NCBI RefSeq assembly: GCF_000377945.1
Contig: NZ_KB898931.1
Span: 1-64,000 of the forward strand
Reading direction: 5' to 3'
From: Thioalkalivibrio sulfidiphilus
Lineage (GTDB): Bacteria; Pseudomonadota; Gammaproteobacteria; Ectothiorhodospirales; Ectothiorhodospiraceae
Length of the DNA stretch: 64,000 nucleotides
In this document: in pieces, positions 53,780 to 63,427 of the stretch
Numbering within the stretch: the stretch's first letter is position 1
Layout: each line of letters begins with the position of its first letter
Program-made: the position numbers and the translations under genes
The notes under the pieces: generated by a model
What the model saw: the letters and a program-made list of their open reading frames with translations, nothing else
What the model was told of the DNA's origin: nothing
Databases searched by the model: none

Positions 53780-54062
53780 TTCGTGTCAGCAGCGGCAGTT
53801 CATGCCTACGCGCGTTGGCCGCCAGAAAGGTTCCCCGGCCGTTCTGTTCCAGATCCAGGCTTTCCCGACACTCCGAGGCCTCGCCCAGGATCGTGGCGAA
53901 GATCACTTCCAGTTCACAGGCATCCACCCGCAGTGTCCCGAAGGGGCCGCCCCTGTCATCGGGCAGCCAGAACAGTCTGGGCGCCCAGTTCCTGCCCTGG
54001 ATGGTCTCGTGCCGGTACCAGCGGATGAGTTTCTCTTCCAGGCTTTCCCGCGACTCGCTCAT
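53772..54062 (-). CDS. Hypothetical protein, 96 residues
   Basis: Not recognised. Charged, soluble, no signal peptide or membrane helix. Start M-S-E-S-R-E-S-L-E-E-K-L-I-R-W-Y-R; a central G-T-L-R-V-D-A-C-E-L-E-V-I-F strand pattern. Its ATG overlaps the stop of the preceding gene (ATGA), so the two are translationally coupled. Its stop codon lies in an inverted repeat. Confidence 0.7.
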   Translation of the reverse strand: MSESRESLEEKLIRWYRHETIQGRNWAPRLFWLPDDRGGPFGTLRVDACELEVIFATILGEASECRESLDLEQNGRGTFLAANARRHELPLLTRKS

Positions 54063-54421
54063 TCAGCCTCCCGTGGGACCTTGACCTTGGGTTGCAGGGC
54101 GCGGCCGCTGTTTGCGTCGTAGAAGGTCGCGCCGATCTCCGGCAGTTCCGGGCAGGCCGATTTGAGGCGCTGATACCAGCCGGCGGGCAGGGCGTTAAAT
54201 ACCAGGTGCTGCAGTTCGCGCCGGGTCAGCACCACCTCCACGCCGCCGCTGCGGTAGCGGTAGCCCGGTTCGCCGCTGATCACACTGGCGGGACCGGGTT
54301 CACCCAGGTCCAGGGGCTTGTGCCCGGCATAGTCGCCGGCCATGGCCACCAGCAGGGCCTCGTCGTCAAAACGGCGCAGCTTGCCGTCCGCACCCTCGAT
54401 CTCGATATTCATATCCCTCAC
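54059..54421 (-). CDS. Hypothetical protein, 120 residues
   Basis: Not recognised. Start at ATG 54421 or 54412 (M-N-I-E-I-E-G). Alternating strand-like pattern with G-E-P-G-Y-R-Y-R-S-G-G-V-E-V-V-L-T and a Gly/Pro-rich end. First gene of a coupled pair, divergent from the ATP-grasp/transglutaminase cluster 183 bases away, so a shared control region is possible. Confidence 0.7.
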   Translation of the reverse strand: MRDMNIEIEGADGKLRRFDDEALLVAMAGDYAGHKPLDLGEPGPASVISGEPGYRYRSGGVEVVLTRRELQHLVFNALPAGWYQRLKSACPELPEIGATFYDANSGRALQPKVKVPREAE

Positions 54422-54603
54422 CCGAAAAAATGACCGTCGCTAAATTGTCAGGCATTGTCCACCGGATGCCGGATCGTGATTGTGACTGAAAGTCTGCCGC
54501 TTCTCTAATCCCCATGGCGATGCACGGGGCATGGGCACTTGTTTATCGTGGCCTCAGGGCTTAACGTGAAAACTCGAGCATTCGAACCCGGATCCGATCA
54601 CCC

Positions 54604-56052
54604 ATGAGCATCGACTGGAAGAGTTACGACCCCAACGGCTTCTACGATGAACTGATCAGTTCACCCGGCTATCCCCGCGCCGCAGCCCGCACACTGACCT
54701 CCTATCTGCGCTCCCTGAGCGACGAGGAGATCCACGAGCGCAAGGCAGCCGCGGAACACGCCATCGTGGAAATGGGCATCACCTTCACGGTGTACACGGA
54801 GGGGGGCAACATCGACCGGGCCTGGCCCTTCGACATCATCCCGCGCATCATCCCGCGCAAGGAATGGATGCGCGTGGAGGAGGGCCTCAAGCAGAGGGTC
54901 ACCGCGCTCAACCTGTTCATCAACGATCTCTACAACGAGCAGAAGATCGTCAAGGACAAGGTGTTCCCCAAGGAGGTGCTGGCCCAGTCCAAAAATTTCC
55001 GTGAGCAGTGCGTCGGCATCCAACCGGCCCACGGGGTCTGGGCGCACATCTGCGGCTCCGACCTGGTGCGTGACAAGGACGGCACCCTATACGTGCTCGA
55101 GGACAACCTGCGCGTGCCTTCGGGGGTCTCCTACATGCTGGAGAACCGCCAGGTCACCAAGCGGGTGTTCCCGGAACTGTTCGAGAACTACTCCATCCTG
55201 CCGGTGGACGAATACCCCTCGCAGCTGTTCGACATGCTGGCCTCCCTGTCGCCCCGGCCCCTGGATTATCCGGAGGTGGTGGTGCTCACGCCGGGCATCT
55301 ACAACTCCGCCTATTTCGAGCATTCCTTCCTGGCCCAGCGCATGGGCGCGGAACTGGTGGAGGGCAGTGACCTGCTGGTGGGCGAGGACGACTGCGTGTA
55401 CATGCGCACCATCGGCGGCCTGGAACGGGTGGACGTGATCTACCGTCGCGTCGATGACCTGTTCCTGGACCCCGAGGCCTTCAACCCCGACTCCATGCTG
55501 GGGGTGCCCGGGTTGATGCGCGCCTGGCGCAAGGGCAACGTGGCACTGGCCAATGCGCCCGGGGCGGGCGTGGCCGACGACAAGGTGGTCTACGCCTTCG
55601 TGCCGGAGATCATCCGCTACTACCTGGACCAGGACCCCATCATCCCCAATGTGCCTACCTACCGCTGCATGTACCCCGACGAGCGCGAGCACGTGCTTAA
55701 GCACCTGGACGAACTGGTGATCAAACCCGCCAACGAGTCCGGTGGTTACGGCATGCTCATCGGCCCCCATGCCAGCAAGCGCCAGCGTGCGGAGTTCGCC
55801 GACCTGATCAAAAAGGATCCGCGCAATTACATCGCCCAGCCCACCCTAGCCATCTCCACCACGCCGACCCTGTGCGACGGACACCTGGAGCCCCGTCACG
55901 TGGACCTGCGCCCCTTCATCCTCCAGGGTGTGCGCACCGACGTGACCGCCGGCGGCCTGACCCGGGTGGCCCTGCGCAAGGGTTCCCTGGTGGTCAATTC
56001 CTCCCAGGGCGGGGGCAGCAAGGACACCTGGATCGTGGATACGGAGTCATAA
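54604..56052 (+). CDS. Circularly permuted ATP-grasp type 2 protein
   Basis: 482 residues matching the DUF404/DUF407 (CP_ATPgrasp_2) family. Proposed by comparative genomics (Iyer, Aravind and colleagues) to be an amidoligase-like enzyme that joins amino acids or peptides; no reaction is proven. Features: Y-D-E-L-I, G-I-T-F-T-V-Y-T-E-G, R-P-W/A-W-P-F-D segment, D-L-Y-N-E-Q-K-I, L-E-D-N-L-R-V-P-S-G-V-S-Y, V-I-K-P-A-N-E-S-G-G-Y-G-M and Q-G-G-G-S-K-D-T-W. First of five genes; alpha-E gene follows after 3 bases. Confidence 0.92.
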   Translation: MSIDWKSYDPNGFYDELISSPGYPRAAARTLTSYLRSLSDEEIHERKAAAEHAIVEMGITFTVYTEGGNIDRAWPFDIIPRIIPRKEWMRVEEGLKQRVTALNLFINDLYNEQKIVKDKVFPKEVLAQSKNFREQCVGIQPAHGVWAHICGSDLVRDKDGTLYVLEDNLRVPSGVSYMLENRQVTKRVFPELFENYSILPVDEYPSQLFDMLASLSPRPLDYPEVVVLTPGIYNSAYFEHSFLAQRMGAELVEGSDLLVGEDDCVYMRTIGGLERVDVIYRRVDDLFLDPEAFNPDSMLGVPGLMRAWRKGNVALANAPGAGVADDKVVYAFVPEIIRYYLDQDPIIPNVPTYRCMYPDEREHVLKHLDELVIKPANESGGYGMLIGPHASKRQRAEFADLIKKDPRNYIAQPTLAISTTPTLCDGHLEPRHVDLRPFILQGVRTDVTAGGLTRVALRKGSLVVNSSQGGGSKDTWIVDTES

Positions 56053-56055
56053 GCG

Positions 56056-56994
56056 ATGCTTTCACGCGTAGCCGAACGCCTGTACTGGATGGCCCGCTAT
56101 ATCGAGCGTGCCGAGAACACCGCGCGCATGGTGATGGCCTTCTCCCACCTGGCCCTGGACATGCCCCGCTCGGTGCAGCTGTCCTGGAAGAGCATGGTCT
56201 CCACCACCGGCGGTGATGCCGCCTTCGATCATCACTACCAGCGGGATGATGAGCGCAATTGCGTCAAGTTCCTGCTCGCTGATCTGGACAATCCCGGCTC
56301 CATCATGAGTTCGCTCTCCGGGGCCCGGGAGAACGTGCGCACCACCCGGGACCTGGTGCCCTCCGAGGCCTGGGAATCGGTCAATGAGCTGTACCTGTTC
56401 GGCAAGGCCAACGCGGAGGCCGGCGTGGGCAAGCGCGGCCGCTATGCCTTCCTCTCGGAGATCATCAGCCGCTGCCAGCAGATCACCGGCCTGCTGGCAG
56501 GCACCATGAGCCATGACCATGCCTATGACTTCATCCGCGCCGGGCGCAACCTGGAGCGGGCCGACATGAGTTCGCGCCTGCTGGACGTGGCCGGCATCGG
56601 CCTGCTCAGCAAGGACGAGGACATGCAGCCCTTCGAGAACCTGCTGTGGATCAACATCCTGAAATCCGTGAGCGGTTTCCAGATGTACCGCCAGCACGTG
56701 CGCCGACGCGTCAACGGTGCCCTGGTGATCCAGTTCCTGCTCCAGGACAAGCAGTTCCCCCGCGCCATCGCCCACGCCCTGGGCGAGGTGGAGTCGAGCC
56801 TCGCCAACCTGCCGCGCAACGAACTGCCGCTGCGCTTCATCGCTCAGGTCAAGCGCCACGTGCTGGATGCCAAGGTGGAGACCCTGCTCAAGCCCGAGGA
56901 ACTGCACCAGTTCCTGGACCAGATCCAGATGGAGATGGCCGAGACCCACGCCAGCATCGCGGACAACTGGTTCCGTCTGGACCGAGCGGCGTGA
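56056..56994 (+). CDS. Alpha-E domain protein (DUF403)
   Basis: 312 residues, nearly all helical. Starts M-L-S-R-V-A-E-R-L-Y-W-M-A-R-Y-I-E-R-A-E, the family signature with conserved glutamates. Always linked to CP-ATP-grasp genes; function unknown, perhaps a partner or catalytic subunit in peptide synthesis. Close homologue of the C-terminal half of the protein at 60865. Confidence 0.9.
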   Translation: MLSRVAERLYWMARYIERAENTARMVMAFSHLALDMPRSVQLSWKSMVSTTGGDAAFDHHYQRDDERNCVKFLLADLDNPGSIMSSLSGARENVRTTRDLVPSEAWESVNELYLFGKANAEAGVGKRGRYAFLSEIISRCQQITGLLAGTMSHDHAYDFIRAGRNLERADMSSRLLDVAGIGLLSKDEDMQPFENLLWINILKSVSGFQMYRQHVRRRVNGALVIQFLLQDKQFPRAIAHALGEVESSLANLPRNELPLRFIAQVKRHVLDAKVETLLKPEELHQFLDQIQMEMAETHASIADNWFRLDRAA

Positions 56995-57020
56995 GACGGC
57001 GGTTTGGTCTTTGCTAAGGA

Positions 57021-57188
57021 ACATCTGCCGCAGAGGCGCGGAGACGCAGAGAAAGAAGGGATCTGACAGGATTTACATGATTCACATGATGAATAAGCAC
57101 GCTTGCACCGCTTTTCGATTAATCCTGTAAATCATGTCAATCCTGTCAAAATACATTCTCTGCGTCTCCGCGCCTCTGCGGCAGATGT
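57021..57188. repeat. Composite nested inverted repeat, copy 1
   Basis: Outer arms 57021-57053 and 57156-57188 are perfect 33-nt reverse complements (CGCAGAGG, CGCGGAGA, CGCAGAGA: 8-nt period). Inner arms near 57060-57092 and 57119-57150 are of the ACAGGATT family. It sits between the alpha-E gene and the large transglutaminase gene. Confidence 0.9.
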
Positions 57189-57222
57189 CATCACTTCCGC
57201 GCCATAGAAAACCGGAGCACCC

Positions 57223-60200
57223 ATGGCCATTCGAGTCGCGCTGAACCACCGCACGGTGTATCGCTTTGACCGGCGGGTGCGGATCTCGCCCCATGTGATC
57301 CGGCTGCGCCCGGCGGTGCACACGCGCACGCCGATCCTCAGCTATTCCCTGGACATCCAGCCGAAGGAACACTTCATCAACTGGCAGCAGGACCCCTTCG
57401 GCAACCTGCTGGCCCGGGTGGTGTTCCCGGAGGCCATGCGCGAGCTCTCGGTCACCGTGGACCTGGTGGCGGAGATGACCGTCATCAATCCCTTCGATTT
57501 CTTCGTGGAGAAATACGCGGAGACCTTCCCCTTCGAGTACGACGGTATCCTGGCCAAGGAGCTGATTCCCTACCTGGAGATCACCGATCGCGGTCCCTTG
57601 CTCATGGGGTGGCTCGAGCAGGTCAAGCGGGACGAGCGCGGCATCGTGGATTTCCTGGTGGATCTCAACCGCCGCCTGCACCAGGACATCGCCTACAGCG
57701 TGCGCATGGAACCCGGCGTGCAGAGCTGCGAGGAGACGCTCACGCGGCGCATCGGCTCCTGCCGGGATTCCGCCTGGCTGCTGGTGCAGATCCTGCGCCA
57801 CCTGGGGCTGGCGGCCCGCTTCGTCTCCGGTTATCTCGTCCAGCTCACCGCCGACGAGAAGTCCCTGGATGGCCCCTCCGGGCCCGAGGCGGACTTCACC
57901 GACCTGCACGCCTGGACCGAGGTGTTTGTGCCGGGGGCCGGATGGATCGGGCTCGATCCCACCTCGGGGCTGTTCGCCGGGGAGGGGCACATCCCGCTGG
58001 CCTGCACGCCCAGCCCCCTGAGTGCCGCGCCCATCACCGGCTACACCGAGGTGTGCGAGGTTGCCTTCGAGCATGAGAACCGGGTCAGCCGCATCCACGA
58101 GGACCCCCGGGTCACCAAACCCTACAGCGATGACCAGTGGGCCGCCATCGACGCCCTGGGCCGCAAGGTGGACCAGGACCTGCTGGATGGGGACGTGCGC
58201 CTGACCATGGGCGGCGAGCCCACCTTCGTGTCCATCGACGACATGGAGGCCGCCGAGTGGAACACCCGGGCCGACGGCCCCCACAAGCGCCGGCTGGCCC
58301 GGGAACTGGCCGGGCGTCTGCTCAGACGCTTCGGCCCCGGCGGCATGTTCCACCACGGCCAGGGCAAGTGGTATCCCGGCGAGCCTCTGCCGCGCTGGTC
58401 CCTGGGCTGTTTCTGGCGCAAGGACGGCGAGCCGGTGTGGCGGGATCCCGCGTGGCTCGCGGACATCAGCCGGGACTACGGCCACGGCCGCGACCAGGCC
58501 CTGGCCTTCGCCCGGGAACTGGCGCACCACCTGGGCGTGCCTGAGAACTACCTGGTGCCCGGTTACGAGGACCCCCTCTACTATCTGTGGCGGGAAGGTA
58601 ACGAGCCCGTTAACCGGGATCCACTCAAGGCGGATCTGAAGAGTCCCGCGGAACGCCGCCGCCTGGCCCGCATCCTCTCCCAGGGCCTGGACGAACCGGT
58701 GGGTTATGCCCTGCCGCTCACCTGGGACCACCAGTACGACCACTGGCGCAGCGGCGTCTGGGCGTTTCGCCGCGGCCGGTTGTTCCTGATCCCCGGGGAT
58801 TCCCCCATGGGCCTGCGCCTGCCCCTGGACAGCCTGCCCTGGGTGGCGCCTGCCCAGCGAGACGAGCCCCAGGCTCCGAGCCTGTTCGAGGCGCGTCCGG
58901 AGCTGGGGGATTACTTTGGTGAGGTGACCCGGCGCTACAGCGAGCGGGTGGCCCCCGAGGATCCCCGGGCCGACACGGGCCTGCAGCCCCAGGCCCCGGG
59001 CGACGACCCGGACGACACCCGCTGGGCGGAGGTGCCCCACACCAGCCTGTGCGTGGAGGCCCGGGAAGGGCGCCTGCACGTGTTTCTGCCACCGCTCAAT
59101 TTCCTGGAGCACTACCTGGACCTGGTCTCCGCCGTGGAGGCCACAGCCACGAAGCTCAAGCTGCCCGTGGTGCTGGAGGGCTACGAGCCGCCCCGGGACA
59201 ACCGCCTGGAACGGCTGCTGGTGACCCCGGACCCGGGGGTGATCGAAGTGAACATCCATCCCGCCGCCAGCTGGGAAAGGCTTCGGGACAACACCCTGGC
59301 CCTCTACGAGGAGGCGCGCCAGTCGCGCCTGGGCACGGAGAAGTTCATGCTGGACGGCCGCCACACGGGCACCGGCGGCGGCAACCACGTGACCCTGGGG
59401 GCGGCCACCCCCGTGGACAGCCCGCTGCTGCGCCGGCCGGACCTGCTGGGCTCCCTGGTGAGCTTCTGGCAGCACCACCCGGGGCTCTCCTATCTGTTCT
59501 CCGGCATGTTCATCGGCCCCACCAGCCAGGCGCCGCGCATCGACGAGGCGCGCAACGAATCCCTCTACGAGCTGGAGATCGCCCTGTCGCAGTTGCCGCA
59601 GGGAGAGGAGCCCCGCCCCTGGCTGGTGGACCGGCTGTTTCGCAACCTGCTGGTGGACATCACCGGCAACACCCACCGGGCCGAGTTCTGCATCGACAAG
59701 CTCTACTCCCCGGACAGCCCCACGGGGCGCCTGGGCCTGCTGGAGCTGCGCGCCTTCGAGATGCCGCCCCACGCGCGCATGAGCCTGGTGCAGATGCTGC
59801 TGCTGCGCGCCCTGGTGGCCTGTTTCTGGCGCGAGCCCTACCGCCACCGGCTGGTGCGCTGGGGCACGGCCCTGCACGACCGCTTCATGCTGCCCCACTT
59901 CGTGGAACGGGACATGGCCCAGGTGGTGGAGCACCTGAACCGCGCCGGTTACCCCTTCCAGGCGGACTGGCTGACGCCGTTCTCCGAGTTCCGCTTCCCC
60001 CATTACGGCCGGGTCAACATCGGCGACATCCAGATCGAGCTGCGCATGGCGCTCGAGCCCTGGCACGTGCTGGGCGAGGAGGTGACGACGGCGGGCACGG
60101 CACGCTACGTGGACTCCTCCGTGGAGCGCCTGCAGGTGCGCGTGACGGGACTCACCGAGGGCCGCTACGTGCTGGCCTGCAACGGCCGGCGTGTGCCCCT

Positions 60201-60609
60201 GCAGTCCACCGGCACCCACGGCGAGTACGTGGCCGGGGTACGCTACCGGGCCTGGCAGCCGCCCTCGGCCCTGCACCCCAACATCGGCGTGCACGCGCCC
60301 CTGGTGTTCGACCTGATCGACACCTGGAACGGTCGCGCCATCGGCGGCTGCACCTACCACGTCTCCCACCCGGGCGGGCGCAACTACGACGTCTTCCCGG
60401 TCAACGCCTTCGAGGCCGAGGCCCGGCGCATCACCCGCTTCTGGGACCACGGCCACACCCCCGGCACCCTGCAGCCGCCCCCGGCCCTGCGCTCCCTGGC
60501 GCAGTTTCACCCCGAGGGTAGCCTTCCGGGTCCCATGGCCCCGCCCACCGAGCGGCCCGACCCGGAGTATCCCTGCACGCTGGATCTTCGCCGGCCGCCG
60601 TTGGCGTGA
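57223..60609 (+). CDS. Large transglutaminase-like protein with DUF2126 C-terminal region
   Basis: 1128 residues. An N-terminal Bact_transglu_N beta domain (1-95) leads to a transglutaminase/cysteine-protease core with triad C180 ([10 protein letters not shown]), H229 (D-L-H-A-W-T-E-V-F) and D245 (G-L-D-P-T-S-G). The remaining ~830 residues match the DUF2126 type, with [19 protein letters not shown] and E-F-R-F-P-H-Y-G. It probably cuts or cross-links peptide bonds; substrate unknown. Flanked by two copies of the same composite repeat. Confidence 0.9.
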   Translation: MAIRVALNHRTVYRFDRRVRISPHVIRLRPAVHTRTPILSYSLDIQPKEHFINWQQDPFGNLLARVVFPEAMRELSVTVDLVAEMTVINPFDFFVEKYAETFPFEYDGILAKELIPYLEITDRGPLLMGWLEQVKRDERGIVDFLVDLNRRLHQDIAYSVRMEPGVQSCEETLTRRIGSCRDSAWLLVQILRHLGLAARFVSGYLVQLTADEKSLDGPSGPEADFTDLHAWTEVFVPGAGWIGLDPTSGLFAGEGHIPLACTPSPLSAAPITGYTEVCEVAFEHENRVSRIHEDPRVTKPYSDDQWAAIDALGRKVDQDLLDGDVRLTMGGEPTFVSIDDMEAAEWNTRADGPHKRRLARELAGRLLRRFGPGGMFHHGQGKWYPGEPLPRWSLGCFWRKDGEPVWRDPAWLADISRDYGHGRDQALAFARELAHHLGVPENYLVPGYEDPLYYLWREGNEPVNRDPLKADLKSPAERRRLARILSQGLDEPVGYALPLTWDHQYDHWRSGVWAFRRGRLFLIPGDSPMGLRLPLDSLPWVAPAQRDEPQAPSLFEARPELGDYFGEVTRRYSERVAPEDPRADTGLQPQAPGDDPDDTRWAEVPHTSLCVEAREGRLHVFLPPLNFLEHYLDLVSAVEATATKLKLPVVLEGYEPPRDNRLERLLVTPDPGVIEVNIHPAASWERLRDNTLALYEEARQSRLGTEKFMLDGRHTGTGGGNHVTLGAATPVDSPLLRRPDLLGSLVSFWQHHPGLSYLFSGMFIGPTSQAPRIDEARNESLYELEIALSQLPQGEEPRPWLVDRLFRNLLVDITGNTHRAEFCIDKLYSPDSPTGRLGLLELRAFEMPPHARMSLVQMLLLRALVACFWREPYRHRLVRWGTALHDRFMLPHFVERDMAQVVEHLNRAGYPFQADWLTPFSEFRFPHYGRVNIGDIQIELRMALEPWHVLGEEVTTAGTARYVDSSVERLQVRVTGLTEGRYVLACNGRRVPLQSTGTHGEYVAGVRYRAWQPPSALHPNIGVHAPLVFDLIDTWNGRAIGGCTYHVSHPGGRNYDVFPVNAFEAEARRITRFWDHGHTPGTLQPPPALRSLAQFHPEGSLPGPMAPPTERPDPEYPCTLDLRRPPLA

Positions 60610-60619
60610 ATCCAGGGCC

Positions 60620-60785
60620 ATGCCGCAGAGGCGCGGAGACGCTGAGACAAGAAAGGATCTGACAGGATTTACATGATGAACATGATTTCAAACACGGGGT
60701 TTCCGAGGTCTCTGATTCAATCCTGTTAATCATGTAAATCCTGTCAATATTCTTTTCCCTCTGCGGCTCAGGGCCTCTGCGGCGA
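60620..60785. repeat. Composite nested inverted repeat, copy 2
   Basis: Outer arms 60622-60647 and 60755-60783 (GCCGCAGAGG type, imperfect) and inner ACAGGATT-type arms 60655-60689 and 60719-60751. Same architecture and orientation as the copy at 57021-57188, so the large transglutaminase gene lies between direct copies of one element. Confidence 0.85.
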
Positions 60786-60828
60786 ATCCTTTGATTTTCA
60801 GAGGCAGGATTCAATAGCAGGATGTGGT

Positions 60829-60858
60829 TTATCCTTGATCCTTGATCCTTCATCCTTG
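60829..60858 (+). repeat. ATCCTTG heptamer tandem before the ATP-grasp/alpha-E fusion gene
   Basis: ATCCTTG, ATCCTTG, ATCCTTC, ATCCTTGG: four heptamers ending 7 bases before the ATG at 60865. No opposing arm. Period equals that of the ATTCAAG and CAAGAGG families. Confidence 0.6.
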
Positions 60859-60864
60859 GATGCC

Positions 60865-63420
60865 ATGTCCGCCAGCCCCGACGACAGCCAGTTGCTGCAT
60901 GAGCGCTACGCGCCCCCCGGGGATGCGTACGACGAGCTGTGCCTGGCGCCGGGCACGCCCCGGCCCCACTGGGCGGGGGTGATGGAGTCCCTGGAGGCCC
61001 TGGGGCGCGACGGGCTGCTTGCCCGGGCCGCGGAGGCGCGGCGGCTGCTGCGGGACAACGGGGTCACCTACAACGTTTACTCCGACCCCCAGGGCATGGA
61101 ACGGCCCTGGCCCCTGGACCCGTTGCCCATGCTCATGGACAGCGGCGAGTGGGCGGGCATCGAGACCGGCCTGATCCAGCGGGCGGAACTGCTCAACCTG
61201 GTGCTCCGGGATCTCTACGGTCCCCGCACCCTGATCCGCAAGGGCCTGCTGCCCCCCGAACTGGTGTTCGGCCAGCCGGGCTTCCTGCACGCCTGTGACA
61301 GCCTGCCCCTGCCGGAGCGGGCCCTGAGCCTCTATGCCTCGGACCTGGCCCGAGGTCCCGACGGCCAGCTCTGGGTGCTGGGGGACCGCACCCAGGTGCC
61401 CTCGGGGGCGGGCTACGCCCTGGAGAACCGGGTGGTGCTGTCCCGGGTGTTCCCGAGCCTGTACCGGGATGCGGGCGTGCACCGGCTCACGGGCTTCTTC
61501 CAGGCCCTGCGCGCCCGCCTGGCGGCGCTCTCGCCCCGGCGCGACGTGGAGCCCCGGGTGGTGCTGCTGTCCCCGGGGCCGCTCAACGAGACCTGGTTCG
61601 AGCACGTCTACCTGGCCGGCTACCTGGGCTACACCCTGGTGCAGGGCCAGGACCTGGTGGTCTCCGGGGGACGGGTCTGGCTGCGTTCCCTGGGCGGCCT
61701 GGAGCCGGTGGACGTGATCCTGCGCCGGGTGGACGATGCCTTCTGCGATCCCCTGGCCCTGAACCAGGACTCCCGGCTCGGGGTGGCCGGCCTGCTGGAG
61801 GCGGTGCGCCGGGGCCGGGTGGCGGTGGCCAATCCCCTGGGCTCGGGCCTGCTGGAATCCCCGGCCCTGGCCGCCTTCCTGCCCGCCATCGCGCGCCATT
61901 TCCTGGGACAGGAACCCCTGCTTCCCGGCGTGCCCACCTGGTGGTGCGGCGAGCGGCAGGGCAGGGCGCACGTGCTGGCCAACCTGGACCACCTGGTGGT
62001 GCGCTCCGTAGACCGCTCCGAGGCGGCTGGCCGGCCGGTGTTCGCGGCCTTGCTGTCCCGGGCCGAACGGGATGCCCTCAGGGCGCGCATCCAGGCCAGG
62101 CCTGAGCGTTACGTGGGCCAGGGCCAGGTCAGCCTCTCCACCGTGCCCGTGCTGGCGGAGGACGGCGGCCTGGAGGCCCGTCACGGAGCGGTGCGCGCCT
62201 TCCTGTGCGCCCGGGAGGACGATTACGTGGTCATGCCCGGGGGGCTCACCCGGGTGGCGGGCCGGGCCGGGGACATGGTGGTCTCCAACCAGGAAGGGGG
62301 GCTCAGCAAGGACACCTGGGTGCTGGCCTCGGAGCCGGAACCCGTGGCCGGCCCGGTGCTCTCCGAGGGCCTGGCCGAGGGCTCGGTGCTGGGCATGCAG
62401 GCCTCCCTGCCCAGCCGCGTGGCGGAGAACCTGTTCTGGCTGGGCCGCTATGCGGAGCGCGCCGAGGCCACCCTGCGCCTGCTGCGGGTGGCCCTCAAAC
62501 GCCGTCGCCTGGCCCAGGAACTGCCCGCGCCCCACGAGGACGCGGCCCTGCACACCCTGCTGAGGGCACTGACCCACCTGACCACCTGCTATCCCGGTTT
62601 CGTGGGGCCGGGCGCGCCCGATCGCCTGGCCGCCCCCGAGGCAGAACTCTGCGCCCTGATCACCGATGCCCAGCGTCCAGGCAGCCTGCACTTCACCCTG
62701 AACGCCCTGTTCCAGTCCGCCTACGCCCTGCGCGACCGGGTCTCCGGGGACAGCTGGCGGGTGCTTGCGGCCCTGCGCGACCAGACCCGCGGCCTGAATT
62801 GCCCGGCCAGCAGGGACCCGGAGCATCTGCGCGAACCCATGGACGAGGTGGTGACCCGGCTGTTGGCCCTGGCGGGTCTGGCCCAGGAGAGCACCCTGCG
62901 CCAGACCGGGTGGCTGTTCCTGGATGCCGGCCGGCGCCTGGAACGCGCCCTGCTGCTGTCGAACCTGCTGCGCGCCACCCTGGTGGCCCGCCACGAGTCG
63001 GTGGCCGAGGGACTGCTGCTGGAGGCGGTGCTGGCCTGGGGCGAGAGTCTCGCGGCCTATCGTACCGGCCACCGGGCGCCGCCGGAGCCTTCGCGGGTCC
63101 TGGACCTGCTCTTGCTGGAGCCTGCCAATCCGCGCTCCCTGCTGTTCCAGCTGGAGCACCTGGAGCAACATGTGCGGGCCCTGCCGGATCAGCCGGGCAG
63201 CGGCCGGCTGTCCGCTGCGGCACGCCCCCTGGTGGAGGCGCTCAGCGCCCTGCGCCTGGCCGAGTCTCCCACCCTGGCCCGGGTGCACGGGGACAGCGGC
63301 CTGCGCACGGATCTGGACCAGTTGCTGAGCCGTCAGGCCTATCTGCTGAGCCAGGCGTCCGAGGCCCTGGTGGCCCAGTACTTCGCCTTTGCCCACAGCC
63401 AGCATCCGCTGCAGTCCTGA
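60865..63420 (+). CDS. Fusion: circularly permuted ATP-grasp plus alpha-E protein
   Basis: 851 residues from ATG 60865; a TTG at 60835 lies in the heptamer repeat and is rejected. Residues 1-500 are a second CP-ATP-grasp (G-V-T-Y-N-V-Y, L-R-D-L-Y-G, V-L-G-D-R-T-Q-V-P-S-G-A-G-Y, N-Q-E-G-G-L-S-K-D-T-W). Residues from about 514 are a second alpha-E (L-P-S-R-V-A-E-N-L-F-W-L-G-R-Y-A-E-R-A-E). The E-x-D-N pair of the first protein's L-E-D-N-L-R is L-G-D-R-T-Q here, so the two ATP-grasp units may differ in activity. Confidence 0.9.
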   Translation: MSASPDDSQLLHERYAPPGDAYDELCLAPGTPRPHWAGVMESLEALGRDGLLARAAEARRLLRDNGVTYNVYSDPQGMERPWPLDPLPMLMDSGEWAGIETGLIQRAELLNLVLRDLYGPRTLIRKGLLPPELVFGQPGFLHACDSLPLPERALSLYASDLARGPDGQLWVLGDRTQVPSGAGYALENRVVLSRVFPSLYRDAGVHRLTGFFQALRARLAALSPRRDVEPRVVLLSPGPLNETWFEHVYLAGYLGYTLVQGQDLVVSGGRVWLRSLGGLEPVDVILRRVDDAFCDPLALNQDSRLGVAGLLEAVRRGRVAVANPLGSGLLESPALAAFLPAIARHFLGQEPLLPGVPTWWCGERQGRAHVLANLDHLVVRSVDRSEAAGRPVFAALLSRAERDALRARIQARPERYVGQGQVSLSTVPVLAEDGGLEARHGAVRAFLCAREDDYVVMPGGLTRVAGRAGDMVVSNQEGGLSKDTWVLASEPEPVAGPVLSEGLAEGSVLGMQASLPSRVAENLFWLGRYAERAEATLRLLRVALKRRRLAQELPAPHEDAALHTLLRALTHLTTCYPGFVGPGAPDRLAAPEAELCALITDAQRPGSLHFTLNALFQSAYALRDRVSGDSWRVLAALRDQTRGLNCPASRDPEHLREPMDEVVTRLLALAGLAQESTLRQTGWLFLDAGRRLERALLLSNLLRATLVARHESVAEGLLLEAVLAWGESLAAYRTGHRAPPEPSRVLDLLLLEPANPRSLLFQLEHLEQHVRALPDQPGSGRLSAAARPLVEALSALRLAESPTLARVHGDSGLRTDLDQLLSRQAYLLSQASEALVAQYFAFAHSQHPLQS

Positions 63421-63427
63421 GTTGGCG

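Noticed and set aside
54422-54603. Promoter for the ATP-grasp cluster
   Set aside because: TTGTTT near 54540 has no good -10 partner at proper spacing, so no site is claimed.
57082-60621. 1179-codon minus-strand frame opposite the large transglutaminase gene
   Set aside because: Mirror-frame artefact of high third-position GC; the plus-strand protein has a complete catalytic triad and family motifs.
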